A stretch of DNA of 64,000 bases from Ideonella oryzae (GTDB lineage: Bacteria; Pseudomonadota; Gammaproteobacteria; Burkholderiales; Burkholderiaceae_C). The position numbers were made by a program, and so were the translations under genes. Shown here piece after piece: positions 26,932-36,406 of the stretch. The notes under the pieces were generated by a model. That model searched no databases, had not been told where the DNA came from, and saw nothing but the letters and a program-made list of their open reading frames with translations. The stretch spans positions 248,001 to 312,000 of the forward strand of contig NZ_JAMXMC010000002.1 in the NCBI RefSeq assembly GCF_024055665.1. Reading direction: 5' to 3'. Every line of letters begins with the position of its first letter. The first letter of the stretch is position 1.

Positions 26932-29900
26932 ATGAACGCGCCGCTGCCGATTCCCACCGTCCCCACTCTGAACGGGGACCACCCCGTCGAAGACGCCGCC
27001 GCGCCCCGGCTGCGCGAGATTCCGTACAACTACACCTCGCTGTCCGACCGCGAGATCGTGCTGCGCCTGCTGGGCGAGCGTGCCTGGGATCTGCTGAACC
27101 TGCTGCGCGACGAGCGCCGCACCGGCCGCTCCGCCCGCATGCTCTACGAGGTGATGGGCGACATCTGGGTCGTCAAGCGCAACCCCTACCTGGTCGACGA
27201 CCTGCTGGACAACCCGCGCCGACGCGGCCAGCTGATCGAGGCCCTGCACCACCGCCTGACCGAGGTGGAAAAGCGCCGCACCCCCGAGGTGGACGCCCAG
27301 CGCGACGCCCATGTGGGTGAGCTGCTGGTGCTGGCCCGCGCCGCGGTGGACCGCTTTGCCACCCGCTTCGTGCAGGTGGACGAGTTGCGCCAGCGTGCAC
27401 GCAAGCTGTTTGCCCAGTGCACCCGCAAGGACAACATCAAGTTCGACGGCCTCTCGCGCGTCTCGCACGTGACGGACGCGACCGACTGGCGGGTGGAGTA
27501 CCCCTTCGTCGTGCTGACCCCGGACACCGAGGCCGAGATGGCCGGCCTGGTGGCGGCCTGCGTGGCACTGGGCCTGACCGTGATCCCGCGTGGGGGCGGC
27601 ACCGGCTACACCGGTGGCGCCGTGCCGCTGACCTGGAAGAGCGCGGTCATCAACACCGAGAAGCTCGAGCAGATGACCGAGGCCGAGATGAGCACGCTGC
27701 CTGGCGTGGACCATCCGGTGCCGACGATCTGGACCGGGGCCGGCGTGGTCACCCAGCGGGTGGCCGACGCGGCCGAGCGCGCGGGCTTCGTTTTTGCGGT
27801 GGACCCGACCTCGGCCGAGGCCTCCTGCGTGGGCGGCAACATCGCGATGAACGCAGGCGGCAAGAAAGCCGTGCTGTGGGGCACCGCGCTGGACAACCTG
27901 GCCAGCTGGAAGATGGTGACGCCCGAGGCCAAGTGGCTGGAGGTCACCCGGCTGAACCACAACCTGGGCAAGATCCACGACGCCGAGGTGGCCAGCTTCG
28001 AGCTGAAGTACTTCGACGCCAGCGGCAAGCACCTGGAGCGCACCGAGCGCCTGGACATTCCGGGCCGCGTGTTTCGCAAGGAGGGCCTGGGCAAGGACGT
28101 CACCGACAAGTTCCTGGCCGGCCTGCCCGGCGTGCAGAAGGAGGGCTGTGACGGCCTGATCACCAGCGCGCGCTGGGTGGTGCACCGCATGCCGGCGCAC
28201 ACCCGCACCGTGTGCCTGGAGTTCTTCGGCAACCCCAAGGACTGCGTGCCCTCGATCGTCGAGATCAAGGACTTCATGTTCCAGGAGATGAAGCAGCCGG
28301 GTGGCGCCATCCTGGCCGGCCTGGAGCACATGGACGACCGCTACCTGAAGGCGGTGGGCTACGCGACCAAGAGCAAGCGCGGCGGCATGCCCAAGATGGC
28401 GCTGTTCGGCGACATCGTCGGCGACGACGAGGACCGCGTGGCCAAGGCCGCCAGCGAGGTCATCCGCCTGGCCAATGCCCGTTCGGGCGAGGGCTTCATC
28501 GCCGTCAGCCCCGAGGCCCGCAAGAAGTTCTGGGCCGACCGCAAGCGCACCGCGGCCATCAGCCGCCACACCAACGCCTTCAAGGTCAACGAGGACGTGG
28601 TGATCCCGCTGGAGCGCATGGGCGAATACACCCTGGGCATCGAGCGGATCAACATCGAGCTGTCGCTGCGCAACAAGCTGGCGCTGACCGAGCGGCTGGA
28701 GGCCTTCTTCACCGAGGGCGAACTGCCGCTGGCCAAGACCGACGAGGCCGGCGAGCACACCCGCGACGAGCTGCTGGACGAGCGGGTGCCCGAGGCGCTG
28801 GCGCTGATCCGCAGCGTGCGCAACCTGTGGCAGCACTGGCACGACCACCTCGACGAGGTGCTGCCCAACGAGAGTCGCAGCTTCTTCGACCAGCTGCAGG
28901 ACCATTCCCTGCGCGCCTCCTGGAAGAAGGACCTCCTCAAGCCGCTGCAGCTGCTGTTCGCCGGCTCCACCTTCGCGCCCATCATCGAGGGCGTCAAGCA
29001 GGTCCACAAGGACGTGCTGCGTGGCCGCGTGTGGGTGGCCCTGCACATGCACGCCGGCGACGGCAATGTGCACACCAACATCCCGGTCAACAGCGACAAC
29101 TACGAGATGCTGAAGACCGCGCACGAGGCGGTGGCCCGCATCATGGTGCTGGCGCGCAGCCTCAACGGCGTGATCTCGGGCGAACACGGCATCGGCATCA
29201 CCAAGCTGGAGTTCCTCTCGGACGAGGAACTGGCCAACTTCACCGCCTACAAGGCCAAGGTGGACCCGGAAGGCCGCTTCAACCGCGGCAAGCTGCTGCG
29301 CGGCGAGGCCCTGAGCCGCCTGGGCGAGGACGTGCATGCCGCCGACCTGAGCCACGCCTACACGCCCAGCTTTGGCCTGATGACGCACGAGTCGCTGATC
29401 ATGCAGCAGAGCGACATCGGCGACATCGCCGCCTCGGTCAAGGACTGCCTGCGCTGCGGCAAGTGCAAGCCGGTGTGCTCCACCCACGTGCCGCGCGCCA
29501 ACCTGCTGTACAGCCCGCGCAACAAGATCCTGGCCACCTCGCTGCTGGTCGAGGCCTTCCTCTACGAGGAGCAGACCCGGCGCGGCGTGTCGATCAAGCA
29601 CTGGGAAGAGTTCGAGGACGTGGCCGACCACTGCACGGTCTGCCACAAGTGCCTGAGCCCCTGCCCGGTGAAGATCGACTTCGGTGACGTGACGATGGCC
29701 ATGCGCAACCTGCTGCGCAAGATGGGCCGCAAGAGCTTCCGCCCCGGCCATGCCGCGGCCATGCTGATGCTCAACGCCACCAACCCGGAGACGATCAAGC
29801 TGGCCCGCACGGCCATCGTCGGCGTGGGCATGAAGGCCCAGCGACTGGCGCACGACGTGCTGTCCATCGCCGCCAAGCACCAGACCAGCGCGCCGCCGGC

Positions 29901-30858
29901 CACGGTGGGCACCGCCCCGATCAAGGAGCAGGTGATCCACTTCATCAACAAGAAGATGCCGGGCGGCCTGCCCAAGAAGACCGCGCGGGCGCTGCTGGAC
30001 ATCGAGGACCGGGACTACGTGCCCATCATCCGCAACCCGGCCGTCACCACGGCCGAGACGGAGGCGGTGTTCTACTTCCCCGGCTGCGGTTCGGAGCGCC
30101 TGTTCAGCCAGGTCGGCCTGGCCACCCAGGCCATGCTCTGGCACGCCGGCGTGCAGACTGTGCTGCCGCCGGGCTACCTGTGCTGCGGCTACCCACAGCG
30201 CGGGGCCGGCCAGTTCGACAAGGCCGAGAAGATCATCACCGACAACCGGGTGCTGTTCCACCGCGTGGCCAACACGCTGAACTACCTGGACATCAAGACG
30301 GTGGTGGTGAGCTGCGGCACCTGCTACGACCAGCTGCAGGGCTACCACTTCGACAAGATCTTCCCGGGCTGCCGCATCATCGACATCCACGAGTTCCTGC
30401 TCGAGAAGGGCATCAAGCTCGACGGCGCTGGCGGCTACCTGTTCCACGACCCCTGCCACTCGCCGATGAAGCAGCAGGACCCGATGAAGACCGTCAAGGC
30501 CCTGGTCGGCGACGCGGTGATCAAGAGCGAGCGCTGCTGCGGTGAATCGGGCACGCTGGCGGTCAGCCGGCCCGACATCTCGACCCAGGTGCGCTTCCGC
30601 AAGGAAGAGGAGATGCGCAAGGCCGAGGCGGCGCTGCGCGCCACCGGCGTGGTGGGCCAGCAGCAGGACCTGAAGATCCTGACCTCCTGCCCCAGCTGCC
30701 TGCAGGGCCTGTCGCGCTACGGTGATGACCTGCAGAACGGCCTGCTGGAGGCCGACTACATCGTCGTCGAGATGGCGCGCAAGATCCTGGGCGCCAGCTG
30801 GATGGAAGACTACGTCGCCCGCGCCAACGCGGGTGGCATCGAGCGGGTGCTGGTGTGA
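26932..30858 (+). CDS. Giant FAD/FMN and 4Fe-4S oxidoreductase (DUF3683, D-lactate/glycolate dehydrogenase-like fusion)
   Basis: At 1308 residues this fuses parts normally on separate GlcD/GlcF-type chains. After a DUF3683-type N-terminal domain ([20 protein letters not shown]) come an FAD-binding PCMH domain ([20 protein letters not shown]), a FAD-oxidase C-terminal domain ([33 protein letters not shown]), and two 4Fe-4S motifs ([16 protein letters not shown] and [12 protein letters not shown]). Two CCG/heterodisulfide-reductase-type repeats follow ([23 protein letters not shown]). It should oxidise a 2-hydroxyacid such as D-lactate and pass electrons to quinone or another carrier at the membrane. 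The ATG at 26932 was chosen over a GTG at 26884. Its stop overlaps the start of the HIT gene (TGATG). Confidence 0.85.
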   Translation: MNAPLPIPTVPTLNGDHPVEDAAAPRLREIPYNYTSLSDREIVLRLLGERAWDLLNLLRDERRTGRSARMLYEVMGDIWVVKRNPYLVDDLLDNPRRRGQLIEALHHRLTEVEKRRTPEVDAQRDAHVGELLVLARAAVDRFATRFVQVDELRQRARKLFAQCTRKDNIKFDGLSRVSHVTDATDWRVEYPFVVLTPDTEAEMAGLVAACVALGLTVIPRGGGTGYTGGAVPLTWKSAVINTEKLEQMTEAEMSTLPGVDHPVPTIWTGAGVVTQRVADAAERAGFVFAVDPTSAEASCVGGNIAMNAGGKKAVLWGTALDNLASWKMVTPEAKWLEVTRLNHNLGKIHDAEVASFELKYFDASGKHLERTERLDIPGRVFRKEGLGKDVTDKFLAGLPGVQKEGCDGLITSARWVVHRMPAHTRTVCLEFFGNPKDCVPSIVEIKDFMFQEMKQPGGAILAGLEHMDDRYLKAVGYATKSKRGGMPKMALFGDIVGDDEDRVAKAASEVIRLANARSGEGFIAVSPEARKKFWADRKRTAAISRHTNAFKVNEDVVIPLERMGEYTLGIERINIELSLRNKLALTERLEAFFTEGELPLAKTDEAGEHTRDELLDERVPEALALIRSVRNLWQHWHDHLDEVLPNESRSFFDQLQDHSLRASWKKDLLKPLQLLFAGSTFAPIIEGVKQVHKDVLRGRVWVALHMHAGDGNVHTNIPVNSDNYEMLKTAHEAVARIMVLARSLNGVISGEHGIGITKLEFLSDEELANFTAYKAKVDPEGRFNRGKLLRGEALSRLGEDVHAADLSHAYTPSFGLMTHESLIMQQSDIGDIAASVKDCLRCGKCKPVCSTHVPRANLLYSPRNKILATSLLVEAFLYEEQTRRGVSIKHWEEFEDVADHCTVCHKCLSPCPVKIDFGDVTMAMRNLLRKMGRKSFRPGHAAAMLMLNATNPETIKLARTAIVGVGMKAQRLAHDVLSIAAKHQTSAPPATVGTAPIKEQVIHFINKKMPGGLPKKTARALLDIEDRDYVPIIRNPAVTTAETEAVFYFPGCGSERLFSQVGLATQAMLWHAGVQTVLPPGYLCCGYPQRGAGQFDKAEKIITDNRVLFHRVANTLNYLDIKTVVVSCGTCYDQLQGYHFDKIFPGCRIIDIHEFLLEKGIKLDGAGGYLFHDPCHSPMKQQDPMKTVKALVGDAVIKSERCCGESGTLAVSRPDISTQVRFRKEEEMRKAEAALRATGVVGQQQDLKILTSCPSCLQGLSRYGDDLQNGLLEADYIVVEMARKILGASWMEDYVARANAGGIERVLV

Positions 30859-31298
30859 TGAAGCAGGCCGGTTGCGAACTGTGCGAACACCAGGCCACCG
30901 CGGCCTGGTCGCTGGTGCATGCGGGCGAGCGCCTGCGCGTGGTGCGGGTGCTGGACGCGCCGGAGTTTCCGGCCTTCTACCGCGTGATCTGGAACGACCA
31001 TGTGGCCGAGATGAGCGATCTCTCGCATGTGGACCGGGCCCATCTGATGGACGTGGTGCTGGCCGTGGAGCATGTGCTGCGCACCAGCCTCCAGCCGACC
31101 AAGATCAACCTGGCCACACTGGGCAATGTGGTGCCGCACCTGCACTGGCACGTCATCGCCCGTTTCGACTGGGACAGCCATTTCCCGCAGCCCATCTGGG
31201 GCAGCCGCCAGCGCACGCCCGAGCCGCCGGCCGGCCAGCGCCTGGCCGTGCCGCTGACAGAGCTGGACGACCGGGTGCGCCGCGCCCTGAATGCCTGA
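30858..31298 (+). CDS. HIT-family protein
   Basis: A 146-residue histidine-triad protein with CELCEH near the N terminus and the nucleotide-binding H-x-H-x-H as VPHLHWHVIARFDWD (about residues 95-99). It contains the helix-strand pair of HIT hydrolases acting on nucleotide phosphoramidates or dinucleoside polyphosphates. The start ATG 30858 overlaps the upstream stop by one base; a GTG at 30855 is an alternative. Its stop overlaps the next gene by 8 bp, so the three genes 26932-31722 form a coupled unit. Confidence 0.9.
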   Translation: MKQAGCELCEHQATAAWSLVHAGERLRVVRVLDAPEFPAFYRVIWNDHVAEMSDLSHVDRAHLMDVVLAVEHVLRTSLQPTKINLATLGNVVPHLHWHVIARFDWDSHFPQPIWGSRQRTPEPPAGQRLAVPLTELDDRVRRALNA

Positions 31299-31722
31299 AA
31301 CTCCTTTCGTCTTTCGCATGAGCCCTGCTTCCCCCCAGCCGACCGCGCTGACCCTGCACCAGGCCTCCCGCGTGCTGGAAATCGGCTTCGACGACGGCCA
31401 GACCTTCCGCATCCCCTTCGAGCTGCTGCGCGTGTACTCGCCCTCGGCCGAGGTGCAGGGCCACGGCCCGGGGCAGGAGGTGCTGCAGACCGGCAAGCGC
31501 GAGGTGCTGATCACCGACGTGGCCATGGTGGGCCACTACGCCTTGCAGCCGCGCTTTGACGACGGCCACGAGTCGGGCCTCTACACTTGGGCCTATCTGT
31601 ACGATCTGGGTGCGCGGCAGGCCGAGCACTGGGCGGCCTACGAGGCCCGGCTGAAGCTGGCTGGCGTTGATCGGGATGCCCCGATGCCGCCCAAGGACGG
31701 TCCGTCCTGCCACTCGCACTGA
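31291..31722 (+). CDS. DUF971 protein (gamma-butyrobetaine-hydroxylase N-terminal-like)
   Basis: A 143-residue protein whose core matches DUF971: TALTLHQASRVLEIGFDDGQ, FRIPFELLRVYSPSAEVQGH, DVAMVGHYALQPRFDDGHES and GLYTWAYLYDLG. The fold is that of the N-terminal Zn-binding domain of gamma-butyrobetaine hydroxylase, though stand-alone DUF971 proteins are linked in other bacteria to Fe-S/Mrp assembly. The His/Ser-rich C terminus (CHSH) may bind metal. In many betaproteobacteria it directly precedes ubiE, as here (45 bp). The first in-frame ATG (31291) overlaps the HIT gene; ATG 31318 is possible. Confidence 0.8.
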   Translation: MPETPFVFRMSPASPQPTALTLHQASRVLEIGFDDGQTFRIPFELLRVYSPSAEVQGHGPGQEVLQTGKREVLITDVAMVGHYALQPRFDDGHESGLYTWAYLYDLGARQAEHWAAYEARLKLAGVDRDAPMPPKDGPSCHSH

Positions 31723-31767
31723 CCCGGGCGCCCGTCGGCGCCACCACCCATTCCAGGAAAGAGTTCC

Positions 31768-32499
31768 ATGTCGCAGACCCACTTCGGTTTTGAAACCGTG
31801 GACGAGGCCGAGAAGGCCGGCAAGGTCAAGGGCGTGTTCGATTCGGTCGCTTCCAAGTACGACCTGATGAACGACTTCATGTCCATGGGCCTGCACCGGG
31901 TCTGGAAGGCCTACACGGTGGCGGTGGCCAACCTCAAGGAAGGCGACGCGGTGCTGGACATCGCTGGCGGCACGGGCGATCTCTCGCGCGCCTTCGCCCG
32001 CAAGGTCGGCCCGACGGGCACCGTGGTGCACACCGACATCAACGAGGCCATGCTGCGCACCGGCCGCGACCGCCTGCTCGACGAAGGCCTGTCGCTGCCG
32101 ACAACGATCTGCGACGCCGAGAAGCTGCCCTTCAAGCCGGGCACCTTCGACCTGGTGAGCGTGGCCTTCGGCCTGCGCAACATGACCCACAAGGACCAGG
32201 CCCTGGCCGAGATGTGCCGGGTGCTCAAGCCGGGTGGCCGCCTGCTGGTGCTGGAGTTCTCCAAGGTCGCCAAGCCGCTGCAGAAGCCCTACGACTGGTA
32301 CTCGTTCAACATCCTGCCCAAGCTGGGCCAGTGGGTGGCCGGCGATGCCGACAGCTACCGCTACCTGGCCGAGTCGATCCGCATGCACCCGGACCAGGCC
32401 ACGCTCAAAGCCATGATGAAGACGGTGGGCTTCGGCCATGTGGATGTGCACAACCTGACCGGCGGCGTCGTGGCTCTGCACGTGGGCATCAAGTGCTGA
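31768..32499 (+). CDS. ubiE: Ubiquinone/menaquinone C-methyltransferase
   Basis: A 243-residue UbiE that methylates the demethylated quinone intermediate. The family signature [17 protein letters not shown], the SAM motif [14 protein letters not shown] and the C-terminal [20 protein letters not shown] and [13 protein letters not shown] match in order. Start ATG 31768 after aggaaagag. The ubiE-ubiJ-ubiB trio handles ubiquinone assembly, but here galE intervenes between ubiE and ubiJ. Confidence 0.96.
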   Translation: MSQTHFGFETVDEAEKAGKVKGVFDSVASKYDLMNDFMSMGLHRVWKAYTVAVANLKEGDAVLDIAGGTGDLSRAFARKVGPTGTVVHTDINEAMLRTGRDRLLDEGLSLPTTICDAEKLPFKPGTFDLVSVAFGLRNMTHKDQALAEMCRVLKPGGRLLVLEFSKVAKPLQKPYDWYSFNILPKLGQWVAGDADSYRYLAESIRMHPDQATLKAMMKTVGFGHVDVHNLTGGVVALHVGIKC

Positions 32500-32553
32500 G
32501 CTGAATCCCGAGGGCAGGGGAGGGCGCGGCATCGAAGGGTCCTGGCCGCGCGG

Positions 32554-32559
32554 CATACT
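32554..32559 (+). promoter_or_regulatory. -10-like CATACT upstream of galE
   Basis: In gcggCATACTgtgcggg the box would start RNA near 32566, downstream of the in-frame TTG at 32573 minus its leader and 22 nt before ATG 32588. Weak match. Confidence 0.3.
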
Positions 32560-32587
32560 GTGCGGGCTTGCATTGAACGGACCCGAG

Positions 32588-33610
32588 ATGCCCCAGATCC
32601 TGTTGACCGGCGCGGCCGGCTACATCGCTTCCCACACCTGGCTCGCCCTGCAGGCCGCGGGCTTTGACGTCGTGGGCGTCGATGACTTTTCCAACAGCTC
32701 GCCCGAGGTGTTGCGTCGCATCGAGGCCCTGGGCGGCCGGCCGGTGGTGTTCGAGCAGGCCAATGTCTGCGACGCCGCGGCCATGGACGCCATCTTCCGC
32801 AAGCACCGCATCGACGCGGTGGTGCACTTCGCCGCCTTCAAGGCCGTGGGCGAATCGGCCGAGAAGCCGCTGGCCTACTACGCCAACAACCTCGGCGGCC
32901 TGGTCAACACCCTGCAGGTGATGCAGCGCCACGGCGTGAAGACCTTCGTCTTCAGCTCCAGCGCCACCGTCTACGGCACGCCGGTCTTCCTGCCCTACAC
33001 CGAGGCCCATCCGCTGGCTGCGATGAACGTCTACGGCCGCACCAAGCTGATGGGCGAGCAGATCCTGCGCGACCTGGAGACGGCCGATCCGTCCTGGGCC
33101 ATCGCCTGGCTGCGCTACTTCAACCCGGTGGGCGCCCACGAGAGCGGCCAGATGGGCGAGGACCCGCGCGGCGTGCCCAACAACCTGATGCCCTATGTGC
33201 AGCAGGTGGCGGTGGGCCGGCGAGAGTTTCTCTCCATCTTCGGTGGCGACTACGACACCCCGGACGGCACTGGCGTGCGCGACTACCTGCACGTGATGGA
33301 CCTGGCCGAGGGCCATGTGGCGGCCCTGCGCTACCTGCTGGACGCGAAGAAGGGCTGCACCGTCAACCTGGGCACCGGCGTGGGCTACAGCGTGCTGGAC
33401 CTGGTCCGGGCCTTCGAACGGGCCGCCGGCAAGCCCATTCCGTACAAGATCGTGGATCGCCGTGCGGGCGACCTGCCCAGCTACTACGCCGACGCCACCC
33501 TGGCCCGGACGCTGCTGGGTTGGCAGGCCCGCCGCAGCCTGGACCAGATGTGCGCCGACAGCTGGCGCTGGCAGAGCCAGAACCCGCAGGGCTACGCCCC
33601 GGGGGGCTGA
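32588..33610 (+). CDS. galE: UDP-glucose 4-epimerase
   Basis: A 340-residue short-chain dehydrogenase/reductase of the GalE group. The NAD-binding loop is LLTGAAGYIASHTWLALQ, where the usual G-G-x-G-x-x-G-S-H-T has A in two Gly positions. The GVDDFSNSSPE segment, the S-S-A-T-V-Y-G strand, the catalytic YxxxK (YGRTKLMGE) and the RYFNPVGAHESGQMGEDP loop are canonical. It interconverts UDP-glucose and UDP-galactose for surface polysaccharides. The two Gly-to-Ala changes are worth noting but are seen in active relatives. It sits between ubiE and ubiJ. Confidence 0.92.
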   Translation: MPQILLTGAAGYIASHTWLALQAAGFDVVGVDDFSNSSPEVLRRIEALGGRPVVFEQANVCDAAAMDAIFRKHRIDAVVHFAAFKAVGESAEKPLAYYANNLGGLVNTLQVMQRHGVKTFVFSSSATVYGTPVFLPYTEAHPLAAMNVYGRTKLMGEQILRDLETADPSWAIAWLRYFNPVGAHESGQMGEDPRGVPNNLMPYVQQVAVGRREFLSIFGGDYDTPDGTGVRDYLHVMDLAEGHVAALRYLLDAKKGCTVNLGTGVGYSVLDLVRAFERAAGKPIPYKIVDRRAGDLPSYYADATLARTLLGWQARRSLDQMCADSWRWQSQNPQGYAPGG

Positions 33611-33670
33611 GCCGCTGGCCCCCGCGCCGGGCCGATTGACCGGTCGCAGGAGCGGGCGGGAGCCCCCTCC

Positions 33671-33676
33671 TACAAT
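33671..33676 (+). promoter_or_regulatory. -10 box TACAAT 6 nt upstream of ubiJ
   Basis: TACAAT, then gccggc, then ATG. The predicted transcription start is the A of the ubiJ start codon. It shares 17 bases with the argJ promoter. The TTGACC at 33636 is 29 bp away, too far to serve as -35. Confidence 0.5.
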
Positions 33677-33682
33677 GCCGGC

Positions 33683-34210
33683 ATGCCTGATCCCATCGCC
33701 GCACTGACCGACCTGGTCCTGCCTGCGCTGACCGCGCGCTTCGTCCTGCTGGCCAACCATGTGCTGACGGCTGCTCCGGTGGCCCCGGAACGCCTGAAGT
33801 CCCACGCGGGGCGCGTGCTGAAGGTCGAGGTGGAAGGCTGGAGCGGCCCGCTGCCACCGCCGCCGCCGCTGGCCTTGCGGGTGACTCCCGCCGGCCTCTT
33901 CGAAGCGGCTGACGAAGCCGGTGCCGTGGCCGATGCGGACCTGCACCTGCGCCTGGATGCGTCCCGCCCGCTGGATGCCGCGCGCCGCCTGGCCGGCGGC
34001 GAGCTGCCGCCGGTGCAGATCGAGGGCGACGCCGCCTTCGCGGCCGATGTGAACTGGGTGGTGGGCAATGTGCGCTGGGACATCGCCGCCGACCTGGAGC
34101 GCGTGATGGGTCCCGGCCTGGCCGAAGGCCTCAGCCAGGCCGGCAGCCAGGCCCTGGGCGTGCTGCGCCAGATGGCCCAGGGCGTGGCCGGCTCGATGCA
34201 GCGACCCTGA
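33683..34210 (+). CDS. ubiJ: Ubiquinone biosynthesis accessory protein UbiJ (SCP2 domain)
   Basis: A 175-residue protein with an SCP2 lipid-binding layout: [20 protein letters not shown], a strand-rich middle including [31 protein letters not shown] and ADLHLRLD, then helices with [19 protein letters not shown] and [12 protein letters not shown]. UbiJ binds ubiquinone intermediates in the Ubi metabolon and pairs with UbiB and UbiK. The gene lies 14 bp before ubiB as usual. There is no Shine-Dalgarno site and the -10 box abuts the start codon, so the mRNA is predicted leaderless. Confidence 0.85.
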   Translation: MPDPIAALTDLVLPALTARFVLLANHVLTAAPVAPERLKSHAGRVLKVEVEGWSGPLPPPPPLALRVTPAGLFEAADEAGAVADADLHLRLDASRPLDAARRLAGGELPPVQIEGDAAFAADVNWVVGNVRWDIAADLERVMGPGLAEGLSQAGSQALGVLRQMAQGVAGSMQRP

Positions 34211-34224
34211 GGACCGGCGCGCCC

Positions 34225-35790
34225 ATGCGGTATTTCATGCGTCTGGCCTTCATCGTCCTGACCCTGCTGCGGCACGGGGTGGACGATCTCGTGCTTTCCC
34301 GCTTCGACCAGCACCGCTGGCTGCGGATGCTGTCCTGGGTCACGACCCGCGGCCGGCGCCTGGACGCGCCGCGCGGCCAGCGCCTGCGTCTGGCCCTGGA
34401 GGCCCTGGGCCCCATCTTCATCAAGTTCGGCCAGGTGCTCTCCACCCGGCGCGATCTGGTGCCGCCAGACATCGCCGACGAGCTGGCCCGGCTGCAGGAC
34501 CGGGTGCCGCCCATTCCGGCGGCCCAGGCGCGCCGCCTGATCGAGCAGGGCCTGGGCCAGCCGATCGAGGCGGTGTTTGCCAGCTTCGAGAGCGAGGCCG
34601 TGGCCAGCGCCTCGATCGCCCAGGTGCACTTCGCGGTGCTCAAGGATGGCCGCGAGGTGGCGGTCAAGGTGCTGCGCCCGGGCATGCTGGACGTCATCGA
34701 GGACGATCTGGCCCTGCTGCACACCCTGGCCCGCTGGGTCGAGCGCCTGTCGGCCGACGGCAAGCGCCTGCGCCCGCGCGAGGTGGTGGCCGAGTTCGAC
34801 GGCTATCTGCACGACGAGCTGGACCTGGTGCGCGAGGCGGCCAACGCCGCCCAGCTGCGGCGCAACATGGCCGATCTGCCGCTGATCCTGGTGCCCGAGA
34901 TGCACTGGCAGTGGTGCAGCGAAACGGTCATCGTGATGGAGCGGATGAAGGGCATCCCCATCAGCCAGACCGATCGCCTGCGCGAGGCCGGCGTGGACAT
35001 CCCGAAGCTGGCGCGCGACGGCGTGACCATCTTCTTCACCCAGGTCTTCCGCGACGGCTTCTTCCATGCCGACATGCACCCGGGCAACATCCAGGTCAGC
35101 GTCGATCCGGCCACCTTTGGCCGCTACATCGCGCTGGACTTCGGCATCGTCGGCACCCTGACCCAGGTCGACAAGGAGTACCTGGCGCAGAACTTCCTGG
35201 CCTTCTTCCGGCGCGACTACCAGCGCGTGGCCGAGCTGCATGTGGAAAGCGGCTGGGTGCCCCCCAACACCCGGGTGGATGCACTGGAGGCGGCGATCCG
35301 CGCCGTCTGCGAGCCGCACTTCGACCGGCCGCTGCGGGAGATCTCGCTCGGTCAGGTGCTGATGCGCCTGTTCCAGACCTCGCGCCGCTTCAATGTGGAG
35401 ATCCAGCCGCAGCTGGTGCTGCTGCAGAAGACCCTGTTGAACGTCGAGGGCCTGGGCCGCGAGCTGGACCCGGACCTGGACCTCTGGTCCACCGCCAAGC
35501 CCTTCCTGGAGCGCTGGATGAACGAGCAGCTGGGTTGGCGCGCCCTGGTGCGCCAGCTCAAGGCCGAGGCGCCGCGCTACGCCCAGCTGCTGCCCGAATT
35601 GCCGCGCCTGGTGCACCAGCGCCTGCAGGAACGTCCCGGCCGCGAGCCCGATCCGGTGCTGCTGGCCCTGCTGCGCGAGCAGCGCCGCACCAACCGCCTG
35701 CTGTCCGCCGGCCTGTGGAGCGCGCTGGGCTTCCTGCTCGGCGTGATGGTGGCCCGCCTGGTGGTGCAGTTCCACGGCGGCGGCTACTGA
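34225..35790 (+). CDS. ubiB: Atypical kinase-like UbiB of ubiquinone synthesis
   Basis: A 521-residue UbiB/ADCK-family protein. It has the K-x-G-Q motif ([18 protein letters not shown]67-Q70), the Ala-rich nucleotide loop [10 protein letters not shown], the VAVKVLRPG lysine, [13 protein letters not shown] and [10 protein letters not shown] (metal-binding Asp). A C-terminal helical hairpin ([20 protein letters not shown]) anchors it in the membrane. UbiB uses ATP turnover to help extract quinone intermediates. The domain order and length are typical. Confidence 0.96.
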   Translation: MRYFMRLAFIVLTLLRHGVDDLVLSRFDQHRWLRMLSWVTTRGRRLDAPRGQRLRLALEALGPIFIKFGQVLSTRRDLVPPDIADELARLQDRVPPIPAAQARRLIEQGLGQPIEAVFASFESEAVASASIAQVHFAVLKDGREVAVKVLRPGMLDVIEDDLALLHTLARWVERLSADGKRLRPREVVAEFDGYLHDELDLVREAANAAQLRRNMADLPLILVPEMHWQWCSETVIVMERMKGIPISQTDRLREAGVDIPKLARDGVTIFFTQVFRDGFFHADMHPGNIQVSVDPATFGRYIALDFGIVGTLTQVDKEYLAQNFLAFFRRDYQRVAELHVESGWVPPNTRVDALEAAIRAVCEPHFDRPLREISLGQVLMRLFQTSRRFNVEIQPQLVLLQKTLLNVEGLGRELDPDLDLWSTAKPFLERWMNEQLGWRALVRQLKAEAPRYAQLLPELPRLVHQRLQERPGREPDPVLLALLREQRRTNRLLSAGLWSALGFLLGVMVARLVVQFHGGGY

Positions 35791-35840
35791 GCGAACTGCG
35801 CATTCCGTCACACCCGGCCGCTTGCGGCCGTCCACGATCG

Positions 35841-35854
35841 GTCGATAGAGGGGG
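35841..35854 (+). promoter_or_regulatory. Candidate shared upstream motif, copy 2
   Basis: gtcgatagaggggg, a 12/14 match to the motif at 18750, 47 bp before the lipoprotein start at 35901. Confidence 0.25.
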
Positions 35855-35900
35855 CAGATGCGGCCCCTGGCGGGCCGGGTGGATTGTGTGGAGGCGGATC

Positions 35901-36338
35901 ATGCGGTGGTGTGTGGCAGGGTGGGGGCGTCCGGTGCTGGCGCTGGGCCTGGTGCTCGGCTTGGCGGCCTGCGGCGGCGGCGAAGGGGATGATGGGCTGG
36001 AGACCTACCAGGCCACAGCCTATGCCGGGACCCTGTCGGGTGGTCTGTCCGGCAGCCTGAACTTCACCGCCGAGGACAAGTACGGCAACCTGAGTGGCAC
36101 GGCCACCGTGGACGGCCAGCTCTACTGCCTGAGCGGCACCCGCGAGGACGACACGGTGGACCTGGCGCTCACCGGAAGCGCCGGCCAGGGCCGGATCTCG
36201 GCCCAGATGGACGGCGAAGCCCTCCGGGGTCAATGGACGCTCACCCTGGACGGGCAGACCCGCGGCGGCACCGCGGTGGCCACCGAAGCGGCTGCGATCA
36301 GCCCGGACACGGCGGCCTGCACCACGGCCATCGACTGA
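35901..36338 (+). CDS. Small lipoprotein, strand-rich
   Basis: A 145-residue predicted lipoprotein with signal peptide MRWCVAGWGRPVLALGLVLG and the lipobox L-A-A-C giving Cys24. The mature part is Gly/Thr/Ser-rich and looks all-beta: ATAYAGTLSGGLSGSLNFTA, YGNLSGTATVDGQLYCLSGT, then RISAQMDGEALRGQWTLTLD. Repeated L-S-G and G-Q-x units suggest a small beta-barrel or jelly-roll like outer-membrane lipoproteins. One Cys pair (YCLSG, TACTTA) may form a disulfide. I do not recognise a family. The ATG at 35901 follows GGAGGCGG. It ends before a strong terminator shared with the opposite gene. Confidence 0.6.
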   Translation: MRWCVAGWGRPVLALGLVLGLAACGGGEGDDGLETYQATAYAGTLSGGLSGSLNFTAEDKYGNLSGTATVDGQLYCLSGTREDDTVDLALTGSAGQGRISAQMDGEALRGQWTLTLDGQTRGGTAVATEAAAISPDTAACTTAID

Positions 36339-36365
36339 AGGCTGGCCCGGACTGACCCCATGAAA

Positions 36366-36389
36366 AAAGCCGCCCCTCGGGGCGGCTTT
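36366..36389. terminator. Bidirectional intrinsic terminator
   Basis: A perfect hairpin, aaagccgcccc-tc-ggggcggcttt, lies between the lipoprotein stop at 36338 and the convergent PotF-like stop at 36407. A-run and T-run flanks let it terminate from both strands. Confidence 0.85.
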
Positions 36390-36406
36390 GTCATGCTCGG
36401 GCCGGT

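Noticed and set aside
26857-30459. A 1200-codon open frame on the minus strand opposite the FAD/Fe-S oxidoreductase
   Set aside because: Antisense frame in 70% GC DNA; composition is His/Val/Gly/Gln-rich without any domain, and the plus-strand gene has clear motifs throughout.
33636-33641. TTGACC as -35 box of ubiJ
   Set aside because: Spacing to TACAAT is 29 bp, far beyond the usual 16-18.
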